A DNA stretch of 64,000 nt, from the NCBI RefSeq assembly GCF_030711405.1, contig NZ_JAULSI010000005.1:62001-126000 (forward strand). The letters run 5' to 3'. How positions within the stretch are numbered: position 1 is the stretch's first letter; every line of letters begins with the position of its first letter. The stretch is from Massilia brevitalea (GTDB lineage Bacteria > Pseudomonadota > Gammaproteobacteria > Burkholderiales > Burkholderiaceae_D). Positions 8,172 through 16,956 of the stretch are shown in pieces. The notes beneath the pieces were generated by a model that had not been told where the DNA came from, ran no database searches, and worked only from the letters and a program-made list of their open reading frames with translations. The position numbers and the translations under genes are program-made.

Positions 8172-8444
8172 TGGAAAACGGCAGCGTTACTCATGCGGAC
8201 CAGTCTAGCACGATCAAACCGGCGTGGCGCGCATCCATCACGGAATTGTGCGCGTCTGTACCAGGCTTGCAGAGAGGGCAATTTCCGGTAACAAACAGGC
8301 AATCTTCGCGTCGTAAAATATCCCCGGCCGTTGTGGCCAACTCAGCGTCAGAGGCCCTGTCCGTGGTAAGCTTCGACGCCTTGTGGGTCGCCTCCGCTTC
8401 ATCCGCGCCTTTACTTTCCTCCCACTCATCACACGCACACCTTC

Positions 8445-9278
8445 ATGGATATTCTTCTCGCCGTCAAAGCGATCATCATGGGCCTGGTCGAGGGCTTCAC
8501 CGAGTTCCTGCCGATTTCCTCGACCGGCCACCTGATCCTCGCAGGCAGCCTGCTCGATTTCACGGGCGAGAAAGTGAAGGTCTTCGAAATCGCGATCCAG
8601 GCCGGCGCCATGCTGGCCGTGATCTGGGAATACCGCGCGCGCATCGCCCGCGTCTGCAGCGGCCTGTTCTCCGAGCGGCGCCAGCAGAAGTTCGTGATCA
8701 ACCTGATCGTCGCCTTCCTGCCTGCCGCCTGCCTCGGCCTGATCTTCAGCCGCGCCATCAAGGACGAGCTGTTCAAGCCGGTGCCGGTGGCGATGGCCTT
8801 CATCGTCGGCGCCTTTGTCATCCTCTGGGTCGAGCGCCGCCATAAGCACCTGCCGAAAGCCGCGCGCATCGAGACCGTCGACGACATGACCGTGCTCGAC
8901 GCCTTCAAGGTCGGCTGTGCCCAGGCCTTTGCCCTGATCCCGGGCACCAGCCGCTCGGGCGCCACCATCATCGGCGGCATGCTGTTCGGCCTGTCGCGCA
9001 AGGCGGCCACCGAGTTCTCGTTCTTCCTGGCGATCCCGACCCTGCTGTCGGCCACCGTGTATTCGGTGTACAAGGAACGCGCACTGCTGTCGATGAGCGA
9101 CCTGCCGATGTTCGGCATCGGCGGCCTGGCCGCCTTCGTCTCGGCCTTCCTGTGCGTGCGCTGGCTGCTGCGCTACATCAGCACGCACGACTTCACGATC
9201 TTCGCCTGGTACCGTATCGTGTTCGGCGTGATCGTCCTCGTCACCGCGCATTACGGCCTGGTGAACTGGGCGGAATAG
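8445..9278 (+). CDS. uppP: Undecaprenyl-diphosphatase
   Basis: Integral membrane phosphatase (BacA/UppP, 277 residues) that recycles undecaprenyl diphosphate to the monophosphate carrier for peptidoglycan and O-antigen synthesis. The two catalytic motifs are intact: [19 protein letters not shown] at about residues 14-32 and [13 protein letters not shown] at about 166-178. At least seven hydrophobic helices are evident. The 5' region (8172-8444) shows no other gene. recQ follows 17 bases downstream in the same direction. Confidence 0.96.
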   Translation: MDILLAVKAIIMGLVEGFTEFLPISSTGHLILAGSLLDFTGEKVKVFEIAIQAGAMLAVIWEYRARIARVCSGLFSERRQQKFVINLIVAFLPAACLGLIFSRAIKDELFKPVPVAMAFIVGAFVILWVERRHKHLPKAARIETVDDMTVLDAFKVGCAQAFALIPGTSRSGATIIGGMLFGLSRKAATEFSFFLAIPTLLSATVYSVYKERALLSMSDLPMFGIGGLAAFVSAFLCVRWLLRYISTHDFTIFAWYRIVFGVIVLVTAHYGLVNWAE

Positions 9279-9295
9279 AGCCAGGAATTTTTATC

Positions 9296-11131
9296 ATGCA
9301 TACCGAGATCGACGCCCAGGACACCGAAGCGCGCGCCCTGCACGTCTTGCAGACCGTGTTCGGCTACCCCGCGTTCCGCGGGAACCAGGGCGACATCGTC
9401 CAGCACGTGGCGAATGGCGGCGACGCCCTGGTGCTGATGCCCACCGGCGGCGGCAAGTCGCTGTGCTACCAGATTCCGGCCCTGCTGCGCGACGGCGTGG
9501 GCGTGGTCGTCTCGCCGCTGATCGCGCTGATGCAGGACCAGGTCGACGCACTGGAAGAAGTCGGCGTGCGCGCCGCCTTCCTGAACTCGACCCAGACCTT
9601 CGAGGAAACCCTGCGCATCGAGCGCCTGGTGCGCACCGGCGAGATCGACCTGGTGTATGTGGCGCCCGAGCGCCTGATGACCCAGCGCTGCCTCGATCTG
9701 TTCGCCGATTCGCGCATCTCGCTGTTCGCCATCGACGAAGCGCACTGCGTGTCGCAATGGGGCCACGACTTCCGCCCCGAATATATTCGCCTGTCGATCC
9801 TGCACGAGCGCTTTCCGGAAGTGCCGCGCATCGCCCTTACGGCAACGGCCGACCAGCAGACCCGCGCCGAGATCGCGCACCGCCTGCAACTGGACGAAGC
9901 GCGCCAGTTCGTGTCCTCGTTCGACCGCCCGAACATCCGCTACGCCATCGTCGAAAAGACCACCGGCCGCAAGCAGCTGATCGACTTCATCAGCGCCGAG
10001 CATCCGGGCGACTCGGGCATCGTGTACTGCCTGTCGCGCAAGAAGGTCGAGGAGACCGCCGCCTTCCTGAACGAGAACGGCATCCGCGCCCTCGCCTACC
10101 ACGCCGGCATGGACCACAGCCTGCGCGCGTCGAACCAGGCGCGCTTCCTGCGCGAAGAGAACATCGTGATGGTGGCGACGATCGCCTTCGGCATGGGCAT
10201 CGACAAGCCGGACGTGCGTTTCGTCTGCCACCTGGACCTGCCGAAGAGCATCGAGGGCTATTACCAGGAGACGGGACGTGCCGGCCGCGACGGCGCACCG
10301 GCCAGCGCCTGGATGGCCTATGGCTTGCAGGACGTGGTGCTGCAGCGGCGCATGATCGACGAGTCCGAAGCCGACGAAACCTTCAAGCGCGTGCTGTCGG
10401 TGAAGCTCGACGCCATGCTCGGGCTGTGCGAGACCCTGTCGTGCCGGCGCATGCGCCTGCTCGACTATTTCGGCGAACAATCCGGCCCCTGCGGCAACTG
10501 CGATACCTGCCTGATTCCGCCGGTGAGTTTTGATGCCACGGTACCGGTGCAGAAGCTGCTGTCGGCGATCTACCGCGTCGACCAGCGCTTTGCTGCCGGC
10601 CACGTGATCGACGTGCTGCGCGGCGTGCAGACCGACCGCATCAGCCAGTGGCACCACGACGCGCTGTCGGTGTACGGCATCGGCAGCGACCGCAGCGAGC
10701 AGGAATGGCGCGCCATCGTGCGCCAGACCATCGCGCTCGGCCTGCTGACGGTCGACCACGACGCCTACAGTTCGCTGAAGCTCACCGACGCCGCGCGCCC
10801 GGTGCTCAAGGGCGGGCAGAAGGTGCAGCTGCGCCAGTACCAGAAGCCGGTCAAGCCGAAGCGCAGCTTCGCTTCCTCGAAGGGTTACGAGGAGCTGGAA
10901 CTGTCGAAGTCCGAGCAGGCGATTTTCGAGCGCCTGCGTTCCTGGCGCATGGGCGCGGCGCGCGAGCACGGCGTGCCGGCGTATGTGGTGTTCCAGGACG
11001 CCACCCTGCGCGAGATCGCCAAGGTCAAGCCGACCTCCCTGCAGGAACTGCGCGGCGTGTCCGGCGTGGGCGAGAAGAAGCTGGTGTCCTACGGCGACGA
11101 CATCGTCGGTATCATCAACGAGATGCCGTAG
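9296..11131 (+). CDS. recQ: ATP-dependent DNA helicase RecQ
   Basis: 3'-5' DNA helicase for recombination and repair, 611 residues, normal for full-length RecQ. It has Walker A in MPTGGGKSLCYQ, the DEAH box in FAIDEAHCVSQWGHDFRPEY, the motif VI region GYYQETGRAGRDG, the zinc-binding RQC cysteines (ETLSCRRMRLLDYFGE, CGNCDTC) and a C-terminal HRDC domain near residues 520-600. The start at 9296 follows CCAGGAATTT; a longer frame reaching back into uppP is a read-through artefact. Confidence 0.97.
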   Translation: MHTEIDAQDTEARALHVLQTVFGYPAFRGNQGDIVQHVANGGDALVLMPTGGGKSLCYQIPALLRDGVGVVVSPLIALMQDQVDALEEVGVRAAFLNSTQTFEETLRIERLVRTGEIDLVYVAPERLMTQRCLDLFADSRISLFAIDEAHCVSQWGHDFRPEYIRLSILHERFPEVPRIALTATADQQTRAEIAHRLQLDEARQFVSSFDRPNIRYAIVEKTTGRKQLIDFISAEHPGDSGIVYCLSRKKVEETAAFLNENGIRALAYHAGMDHSLRASNQARFLREENIVMVATIAFGMGIDKPDVRFVCHLDLPKSIEGYYQETGRAGRDGAPASAWMAYGLQDVVLQRRMIDESEADETFKRVLSVKLDAMLGLCETLSCRRMRLLDYFGEQSGPCGNCDTCLIPPVSFDATVPVQKLLSAIYRVDQRFAAGHVIDVLRGVQTDRISQWHHDALSVYGIGSDRSEQEWRAIVRQTIALGLLTVDHDAYSSLKLTDAARPVLKGGQKVQLRQYQKPVKPKRSFASSKGYEELELSKSEQAIFERLRSWRMGAAREHGVPAYVVFQDATLREIAKVKPTSLQELRGVSGVGEKKLVSYGDDIVGIINEMP

Positions 11132-11171
11132 CAGCTGCCGCGGCACGATTCAACCGGAGCGTATCCCAACA

Positions 11172-12458
11172 ATGCACATCGAATCCTCTACCGCCTCTTC
11201 CCCTGCCCATGCGGTACCGGCGAATGCCGCCAGCCTGCAGACTTTCGTCTTCGCGCTGTTCTTCATCTTCGGCGGCATCACCAGCCTGAACGACGTCATC
11301 ATCCCCAAGCTGAAGGATTTGTTCACGCTCAGCTACGCGCAGGCGATGCTGGTGCAATCGGCCTTCTTCGCCGCCTACTTCGTCGTCTCAATCCCGGCCG
11401 CCGCCATCGTGCAGCGCATCGGCTACATGCGCACTGCCGTGGTGGGCTTGCTGACCATGACGGCGGGCTGCCTGCTGTTCATTCCGGCCTCGTCCTCTGG
11501 CATGTTCGCCACCTTCCTGGTTGCGCTGTTCGTGCTCGCTTCGGGCATCACCATCGTGCAGGTGGTGGCCAATCCATTGATCTCGCTGCTGGGCGCGCCG
11601 CAGACGGCGCACAGCCGCCTGACCTTTGCCCAGGCCTTCAATTCGCTCGGCACCACGGTGTTCCCGTATGTGGGCGCGATCCTGATCCTCGGGTCGCTGG
11701 CCACCATCGATGCCTCGACCCTGAGCGGGGCTGCGCTGGACGCCTACCGCGCCGAGGAAACGCGCGTGGTGGTGCAGACCTATATCGGCCTGGCGGTGGC
11801 GCTGGTAATCGTGGCGGCCCTGGTCTGGCACAACCGCACCAAGCTGGTGGAGACGCCGGCGCCGAAGGTCAGCATGATGAAGGCCTTCGAGCTGCTGCGC
11901 CAGCCGCGCTTTGCCTTCGGCGCCGCCTGCATCTTCCTGTACGTGGGCGCCGAAGTGGCGGTTGGCTCGGTGATCGTGAACTACCTGATGGAAGCCAACG
12001 TGCTGGGGCTGGGTGCGGAAGCGGCCGGCAAGCACGTGCCGCTGTACTGGGGCGGCGCGATGGTCGGCCGCTTCATCGGCGCGGCCCTGCTGCGCATGTT
12101 CTCGCCGGGGAAAGTGCTGGCCTGCGCGGCCGGCACGACGATTCTGCTGCTGCTGGTGTCGGCGAACAGCACCGGCGCGGTGTCGGGCTGGTCGCTGCTG
12201 GCGGTGGGGCTGTTCAATTCGATCATGTTCCCGACCATCTTCTCGCTCGCCTGCGAAGGGCTGGGCGAGCGCGCGGCGGAAGGCTCGGGCCTGATCTGCG
12301 TGGCGATCGTCGGCGGCGCCATCGTGCCCCTGATTACCGGGCACGCGGCCGACCTGGTGGGATTGAAGATGGCGCTGGCCGTGCCGGCCATCTGCTACGC
12401 CATCATCCTGTGCTTCGGGATTTTTGCGCGCCGCCCCCGCGCTGTGACGATGACCTAA
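11172..12458 (+). CDS. Sugar MFS transporter (glucose/galactose/fucose permease family)
   Basis: Twelve-helix major facilitator of 428 residues, cytoplasmic membrane. The N-terminal FIFGGITSLNDVIIPKLKDLF and YFVVSIPAAAIVQRIGYMR, together with ANPLISLLG and FNSLGTTVFPYVG, are the signatures of the FucP/GluP branch of sugar:proton symporters. The NAxxLGT-like region appears as AQAFNSLGT. It lies 40 bases after recQ, but there is no functional link to it. No sugar-catabolic gene is nearby, so the substrate cannot be fixed. Hairpin element B follows in the convergent gap with trmB. Confidence 0.88.
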   Translation: MHIESSTASSPAHAVPANAASLQTFVFALFFIFGGITSLNDVIIPKLKDLFTLSYAQAMLVQSAFFAAYFVVSIPAAAIVQRIGYMRTAVVGLLTMTAGCLLFIPASSSGMFATFLVALFVLASGITIVQVVANPLISLLGAPQTAHSRLTFAQAFNSLGTTVFPYVGAILILGSLATIDASTLSGAALDAYRAEETRVVVQTYIGLAVALVIVAALVWHNRTKLVETPAPKVSMMKAFELLRQPRFAFGAACIFLYVGAEVAVGSVIVNYLMEANVLGLGAEAAGKHVPLYWGGAMVGRFIGAALLRMFSPGKVLACAAGTTILLLLVSANSTGAVSGWSLLAVGLFNSIMFPTIFSLACEGLGERAAEGSGLICVAIVGGAIVPLITGHAADLVGLKMALAVPAICYAIILCFGIFARRPRAVTMT

Positions 12459-12514
12459 CGCTAGGTGTATGGATGATCACTGCGGCGAACGCCGGCGTCG
12501 ATACAGCTTGCTAG

Positions 12515-12623
12515 CGTAGGGTGGGCGCCCCGTGCCCACGCGTGACGTGTGCATCGTGTTGACGTTAATGAGCGTCGCGTGTGCCCATCGTTCACGCGTG
12601 GGCACAGGAGCGCCCACCCTACG
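12515..12623. repeat. REP-like inverted hairpin pair, copy B
   Basis: Left unit 12515-12545 (CGTAGGGTGGGCGC-ccc-GTGCCCACGCGTGA) is mirrored base for base, except in the loop, by the right unit 12592-12623. It sits between the convergent ends of the MFS and trmB genes. The spacer sequence is clearly related to that of copy F at 38124-38230. Confidence 0.85.
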
Positions 12624-12666
12624 TCGGTACGGCCGACAATGCCAACAATGCCGGCAGCTTGTCTGA

Positions 12667-13386
12667 TTACTTCTTGGTGAACACCAGATCCCACACACCA
12701 TGGCCGAGTTTCAGGCCACGGTTCTCGAACTTGGTCAGCGGCCGGTAGGCCGGCTGCGGTGCATAGCCCTCGGCGGTATTGGCCAGCATGTCTTCGGCGC
12801 CCAGCACTTCCAGCATCTGCACCGCGTAGTCTTCCCAGTCGGTCGCCAGGTGGAGGTAGCCGCCGGTTTCCAGCTTCTGGCACAGCAGCTTGACGAACGG
12901 CGACTGGATCAGGCGGCGCTTGTTGTGGCGCGCCTTGTGCCAGGGGTCGGGGAAGAACACGTGCACGCCGGCCAGCGAACCGTCCGGGATCATGTGGTTC
13001 AGCACCTCGAACACGTCGTGCTGGATCAGGCGCAGGTTGGAAATCGACTGCTCGCCGATCTGCTTGAGCAAACTGCCCACGCCCGGCGTGTGCACTTCCA
13101 CGCCGATGAAATCCTTCTCCGGCATCAGGCGCGCGATGTGGGCCGTGGTGTCGCCCATGCCGAAGCCGATTTCCAGGATGACCGGCGCCTTGCGGCCGAA
13201 AGCGCCCTCGTAGTCGAGCTGTTCCTTCTTGTACTCGACCAGGAATTGCGGCCCGAATTCCTCAAAGGCGCGCGCCTGGCCCGTCGACAGCCTGCCGGCG
13301 CGCGTGACGAAACTGCGGATGCGGTGTTCGGTAGGGTCGTACAGCATCGTACGGGCGGGGCCGTTGCTTGGCTTTTCTTCGGACAT
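12667..13386 (-). CDS. trmB: tRNA (guanine-N7-)-methyltransferase
   Basis: Methylates G46 in the tRNA variable loop. It has 239 residues. The SAM site is [17 protein letters not shown] (about residues 68-84); [19 protein letters not shown] is the family signature. The ATG at 13386 ([18 protein letters not shown]) is preferred over an upstream start in the same frame because the protein then has the usual N-terminal extension ahead of [13 protein letters not shown]. It converges on the MFS gene across hairpin element B. Confidence 0.96.
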   Translation of the reverse strand: MSEEKPSNGPARTMLYDPTEHRIRSFVTRAGRLSTGQARAFEEFGPQFLVEYKKEQLDYEGAFGRKAPVILEIGFGMGDTTAHIARLMPEKDFIGVEVHTPGVGSLLKQIGEQSISNLRLIQHDVFEVLNHMIPDGSLAGVHVFFPDPWHKARHNKRRLIQSPFVKLLCQKLETGGYLHLATDWEDYAVQMLEVLGAEDMLANTAEGYAPQPAYRPLTKFENRGLKLGHGVWDLVFTKK

Positions 13387-13563
13387 GGGAATCTGGGATA
13401 GGAGGACAGAACAAGGAGGACAGAACGGCGACATTATAGCCTACCCTCCCGGCATCATTACTGTTGCAACCCTGCCGCAGAGCTGTTGCTGCGCCACATT
13501 ACGATGTGATCATAAAGGCAATTTGCGCGATAATATTTCCTCCTTCCAGCAGCCGCCGAGGCC

Positions 13564-14685
13564 ATGATGCATTCGACCAAACACCCGATCGCGATCGAAG
13601 ACAACGTCGCCACTTTCCAGCTTACCTCCTTCCACTACGGCCAGCCCGGCATCGGCAAGAAGGTGTATATCCAGGCCTCGCTGCACGCCGACGAAGTGCC
13701 GGCCATGCTCGTCGCCCACTTCCTGCGCCAGGAACTCGACCGCCTGGAAGCGGAGGGCCGCATCCAGGGCGAAATCGTCCTGGTGCCCGCGGCGAATCCG
13801 ATCGGCCTGTCGCAGACCATCCACGGTACACCCTTCGGCCGCTACGATCTGTCGACCGGCGTCAACTTCAACCGCGCCTACAAGCACGTGGCGCAAGACC
13901 TGAAGGTCTCCCTGGAAGGCAAGCTGGGCCAGGATGCCGAGGCGAATGTCGCCCTGATCCGCGAGCACGCGCGCAGCTCGCTGGCGGAATGGACGCCGTC
14001 CACCGCCGGCGGCGTACTGAAAAAAGCCCTGCTGTCGATGGCGATCGATGCCGACATCATGCTCGACCTGCACTGCGACAACGAATCGGTGCTGCACATG
14101 TACGCCGGCGAGCCGCTGGCCGAGGCTGCCCAGCCGCTGGCGGCGCTGATGGGCGCCCACGCCATTTTGCTGGCGCGCGAATCGGGCGGCGAGCCTTTCG
14201 ATGAAGCCTGCAGCCGCCTGTGGTGGGACCTGGCCGAGCACTTCGGGCCGGACGTGGCGATTCCGCCGGCCTGCGTGGCGATCACCGTCGAGCTGCGCGG
14301 CGAAAACGACGTGCGCTACGACCTGGCCCAGCCGGATGCGCAAGCGCTGCTGCAATACCTGACGCACGCCGGCGTGCTCGACATCCCGGTGAAACCGCTG
14401 CCGCAGGCGATCTGCCAGCCGACCCCGCTCGACGCCGTGGAACCCTTGGCCGCGCCGCACTCGGGCGTGCTGGTGTTCCTGAAAAAGCTGGGCGACCGGG
14501 TGCAAGCCGATGAAACCGTGGCCGAGATCGTCAACCCGGTGACGGGCAAGGTGACGCCCGTCAAACCAACGCGTGCCGGCGTGTTCTTTGCCAGCACCTC
14601 GCATCGCCACCTGCTGCGTGGCATGCACGTTTGCAAGATCGCAGGTGAAACGGGTTACCGCACGGGCAGCCTGCTCAGCCAGTAG
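13564..14685 (+). CDS. Succinylglutamate desuccinylase/aspartoacylase family zinc hydrolase
   Basis: M14-like zinc carboxypeptidase fold, 373 residues. The zinc-binding pair is in QASLHADEVPA (His and Glu) with the third His in IMLDLHCDNESVLHMY; the catalytic Glu candidate is in ITVELRGEND. The C-terminal LAAPHSGVLVFLKKLGD region is a small barrel-sandwich lobe found in many members. The substrate is unknown; family members deacylate N-acyl amino acids or cut short peptides. The start could be either of two adjacent ATGs (13564 or 13567). It overlaps by 11 bases with the convergent membrane-protein gene. Confidence 0.88.
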   Translation: MMHSTKHPIAIEDNVATFQLTSFHYGQPGIGKKVYIQASLHADEVPAMLVAHFLRQELDRLEAEGRIQGEIVLVPAANPIGLSQTIHGTPFGRYDLSTGVNFNRAYKHVAQDLKVSLEGKLGQDAEANVALIREHARSSLAEWTPSTAGGVLKKALLSMAIDADIMLDLHCDNESVLHMYAGEPLAEAAQPLAALMGAHAILLARESGGEPFDEACSRLWWDLAEHFGPDVAIPPACVAITVELRGENDVRYDLAQPDAQALLQYLTHAGVLDIPVKPLPQAICQPTPLDAVEPLAAPHSGVLVFLKKLGDRVQADETVAEIVNPVTGKVTPVKPTRAGVFFASTSHRHLLRGMHVCKIAGETGYRTGSLLSQ

Positions 14686-15379
14686 ACGAGGTGTGCTGGT
14701 GCTGGCGCGGCAGCGGCCGCATGCGCAGACGCGCAACCAGCATCGCCGCCAGCGCCAGCAAACCGGCGGCCGGCAAGGCCCAGGCCTGCGGCGAACGCAG
14801 TTCCATCAGCGTGGCGCCGCTGACCGCGCACCACAGCAGCGGCACGATCCACAGGAACCAGGGTGCGCGCCACAGCAGCAACATGCCGAGGGTGGCAATC
14901 ACGGTCGGGTCGGGCGCGATGCCGAAGACTTCGGCCTGCTGCCAGCCGCGCTTGTCGAACACGGCAAACAGCGGGTAGACCACCAGCCCCGCCAGCACCA
15001 GCGCAAAGGCCAGGCCGCCCAGCGGGCCGCGCCAGGAAGCGATGGCCGGCGCGCGGCGGTGCGTACCCAGCCAGCACAGCAGCACGGTCTGCAAGGCAAA
15101 ACCCATCGCGAAGTACGGCGCCGCCAGGTTGATGCCGGCATAGCGCTGCGCGTGGTAAGTCCAGGCCACCCAGATCCAGCAGATGGCCAGCAGCGCCGCC
15201 GCCAGGCGCCCCGCCTTGCCCGCACCGCGCACGATGGCCCCCACCAGCGCCAGCCCGGCCAGCAGCGCGATCAGGTGCGCCGGCCATACCGCCTCGTTCA
15301 GCAGGGCGAACAGGCGGAAATAAGTCGGCTTCGAGAACATCAGCAGGTCCGACAGGGTGTAGGTCCACCACTCGCTCAT
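14675..15379 (-). CDS. Multi-pass membrane protein (DUF6064-like)
   Basis: A 234-residue integral membrane protein with about seven hydrophobic helices. The N-terminus MSEWWTYTLSDLLMFSKPTYFRLF followed by a membrane bundle resembles the DUF6064 family, whose function is not known; that assignment is from memory of the pattern. The Arg-rich C-terminus (LVARLRMRPLPRQHQH) is probably cytoplasmic. It lies 10 bases downstream of the aldo/keto reductase gene on the same strand and is probably cotranscribed with it. Confidence 0.75.
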   Translation of the reverse strand: MSEWWTYTLSDLLMFSKPTYFRLFALLNEAVWPAHLIALLAGLALVGAIVRGAGKAGRLAAALLAICWIWVAWTYHAQRYAGINLAAPYFAMGFALQTVLLCWLGTHRRAPAIASWRGPLGGLAFALVLAGLVVYPLFAVFDKRGWQQAEVFGIAPDPTVIATLGMLLLWRAPWFLWIVPLLWCAVSGATLMELRSPQAWALPAAGLLALAAMLVARLRMRPLPRQHQHTSSTG

Positions 15380-15389
15380 GTCAGCTTCC

Positions 15390-16325
15390 TCACGTCAGTT
15401 TCTTGACGTCGGCAACGATGCGCCGGCGCAGGTTCTGGTCCGGCATTGGCCCGCGTGCGGCCAGCATGTTGTCAAGCGCATGGCGCGGGTTCGAAGTGGC
15501 GGGGATGGCACAGGTAACGTCCGGATGCGAAACGATGAACTTCAGCAGCACCTGCGCCCAGGTCGTGCAGCCGATCTCGGCCGCCCAGGCGGGCAGCGGC
15601 TTGCCGGCCAGGCTCTGCGTCAGCTCGCCCTGGCGGAACGGCCGGTTGACGATCACGGCGATGCGCCGCTCGCGCGCCAGCGGCAGGATGCGGTTCTCGA
15701 CTTCACGGTCGAGCACGTTGTAGCTGATCTGCACGAAGTCGAGCGGCTGGCTTTCCATCAGCTTGACGATCTCGCCGTGGCGCCGCCCCTCGGACGTGGT
15801 AATGCCGGCGTAGCGCAGGCGCCCCGTTGCCTTCATGCGCAGCAGCAGCGGCAGGTGGGCATCGACGGCCAGCAGGTTATGCACCTGCAGCAGATCGAAG
15901 CGCGGGATGCGCCACAGCTTGCGCGAGGTCTCGATCTGGGCCGCACCGTCGCTGCCGGTCCAGACCTTGTCGGCGGAGAACAGCGCCTGTGGATGCTGCA
16001 GGCGTGCCAGCGCGTCGCCGATCACCGACTGGGCCGAGCCGTACATGGGCGACGAATCGATCAGGCGTCCGCCGCCGGCGAAAAAGGCTTTCACCACCTC
16101 GGTGCAGGCAGCGCGCGCCTGGGCGTCGTTGCCGACATTGAAGGTGATCCAGCTGCCGAGGCCGACGACCGGGAGCTGTTCGCCGGACGAGGGAATCGGG
16201 CGCGTGAGGATGGGTGCCTGCTGCTGCGCCAGCAAGGTTGGAGCGAACGCGCAGCCGCCGGCCGCAAGCATCGCTTGCAACGAGGCTGTGAGGATGCGCC
16301 TGCGTTCGATGGACGGCAATGACAT
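15390..16325 (-). CDS. Aldo/keto reductase with twin-arginine signal
   Basis: NAD(P)H-dependent oxidoreductase family protein of 311 residues. An N-terminal twin-arginine-type leader (IERRRILTASLQAMLAAGG) precedes the barrel, so export to the periplasm with cofactor bound is likely (inference). The barrel shows VVGLGSWITF, the catalytic-region Asp/Tyr in RLIDSSPMYG, LLQVHN, and NPRHALDNMLAA at the C-terminus. The expected catalytic Lys appears as FSADKVW. The ATG at 16325 follows GCCGGAGCGAG; an upstream TTG is less likely. Confidence 0.88.
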   Translation of the reverse strand: MSLPSIERRRILTASLQAMLAAGGCAFAPTLLAQQQAPILTRPIPSSGEQLPVVGLGSWITFNVGNDAQARAACTEVVKAFFAGGGRLIDSSPMYGSAQSVIGDALARLQHPQALFSADKVWTGSDGAAQIETSRKLWRIPRFDLLQVHNLLAVDAHLPLLLRMKATGRLRYAGITTSEGRRHGEIVKLMESQPLDFVQISYNVLDREVENRILPLARERRIAVIVNRPFRQGELTQSLAGKPLPAWAAEIGCTTWAQVLLKFIVSHPDVTCAIPATSNPRHALDNMLAARGPMPDQNLRRRIVADVKKLT

Positions 16326-16830
16326 GGCTCGCTCCGGCAAGGATCGGTATGGACCAGCAGAGCCGCCATGTCATCACAGTTCCCCGGCGCGCTCAAGGGG
16401 CGCACGCTTGGGTCAGCCGGGCGGCCTCATGCCGGCGACTCCACTAGAATATAAAAACACCATCATCGGCGTGCCCGCGCGCCCTTACCGACCAAGGCTT
16501 CGCATGGAAACCCTCTCTCTCCCACAGTCGTTGATGCTCAGGATACGTTTTAAAGGCAAGTCGCTCGCCATCCAGCCGCGCGTGGCGGCCTGCCCGGATT
16601 TGCCCGGTACTGGCATCCTGGCGCCGCGCCAACGGCAGCTGCTGACGATTGCCGGCAGCCATCCGCACATCAGGTTCGTCGGAACGGAAGGTCGTGCGCA
16701 CGATTCCAGCATGGCGCTGGCGCGCTCACGGTGTGAATTACAAGGATTGTCGAGCGGCGTATTTTTCGGTCCGGCCCACAGCGGTTTTCACCGCAGCACG
16801 GATTGGCTGCGCCAGAAGGCAGGAAGGTAA
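16326..16830. other. 505-base region with no confident gene
   Basis: Between the aldo/keto reductase start and the tRNA no recognisable gene or terminator is seen. A plus-strand open frame of 108 codons (16504-16830) is listed separately as a weak candidate. TAGAATATAAA near 16445 is the only AT-rich, promoter-like spot. Confidence 0.5.
16504..16830 (+). CDS. Weak candidate for a small hypothetical protein
   Basis: Open frame of 108 codons beginning METLSLPQSLMLRIRFKGKS. Codons in the middle part have the high third-position GC of neighbouring genes, but no ribosome binding site precedes the ATG and I recognise no family. It ends one base before the tRNA on the opposite strand. It may equally be non-coding. 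Confidence 0.25.
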   Translation: METLSLPQSLMLRIRFKGKSLAIQPRVAACPDLPGTGILAPRQRQLLTIAGSHPHIRFVGTEGRAHDSSMALARSRCELQGLSSGVFFGPAHSGFHRSTDWLRQKAGR

Positions 16831-16904
16831 TGGAGCGGGTGAAGGGAATCGAACCCTCGTATGAAGCTTGGGAAGCTGCCGTTCTACCATTGAACTACAC
16901 CCGC
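16831..16904 (-). tRNA. tRNA-Gly(CCC)
   Basis: Complete cloverleaf of 74 bases with encoded CCA. The acceptor GCGGGTG pairs with CACCCGC, the D stem is GTTC/GAAC, the T arm is GAGGG-TTCGATT-CCCTT. The anticodon loop TTCCCAA gives anticodon CCC, reading GGG. The anticodon stem GCAGC/GCTTC carries one C-U mismatch at position 28:42. No other tRNA is adjacent. Confidence 0.95.
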
Positions 16905-16956
16905 GTTGCCAGCATTCTACGCGCGTTTGCAGCGCGTTGACAACTTTGCAGTCTGC

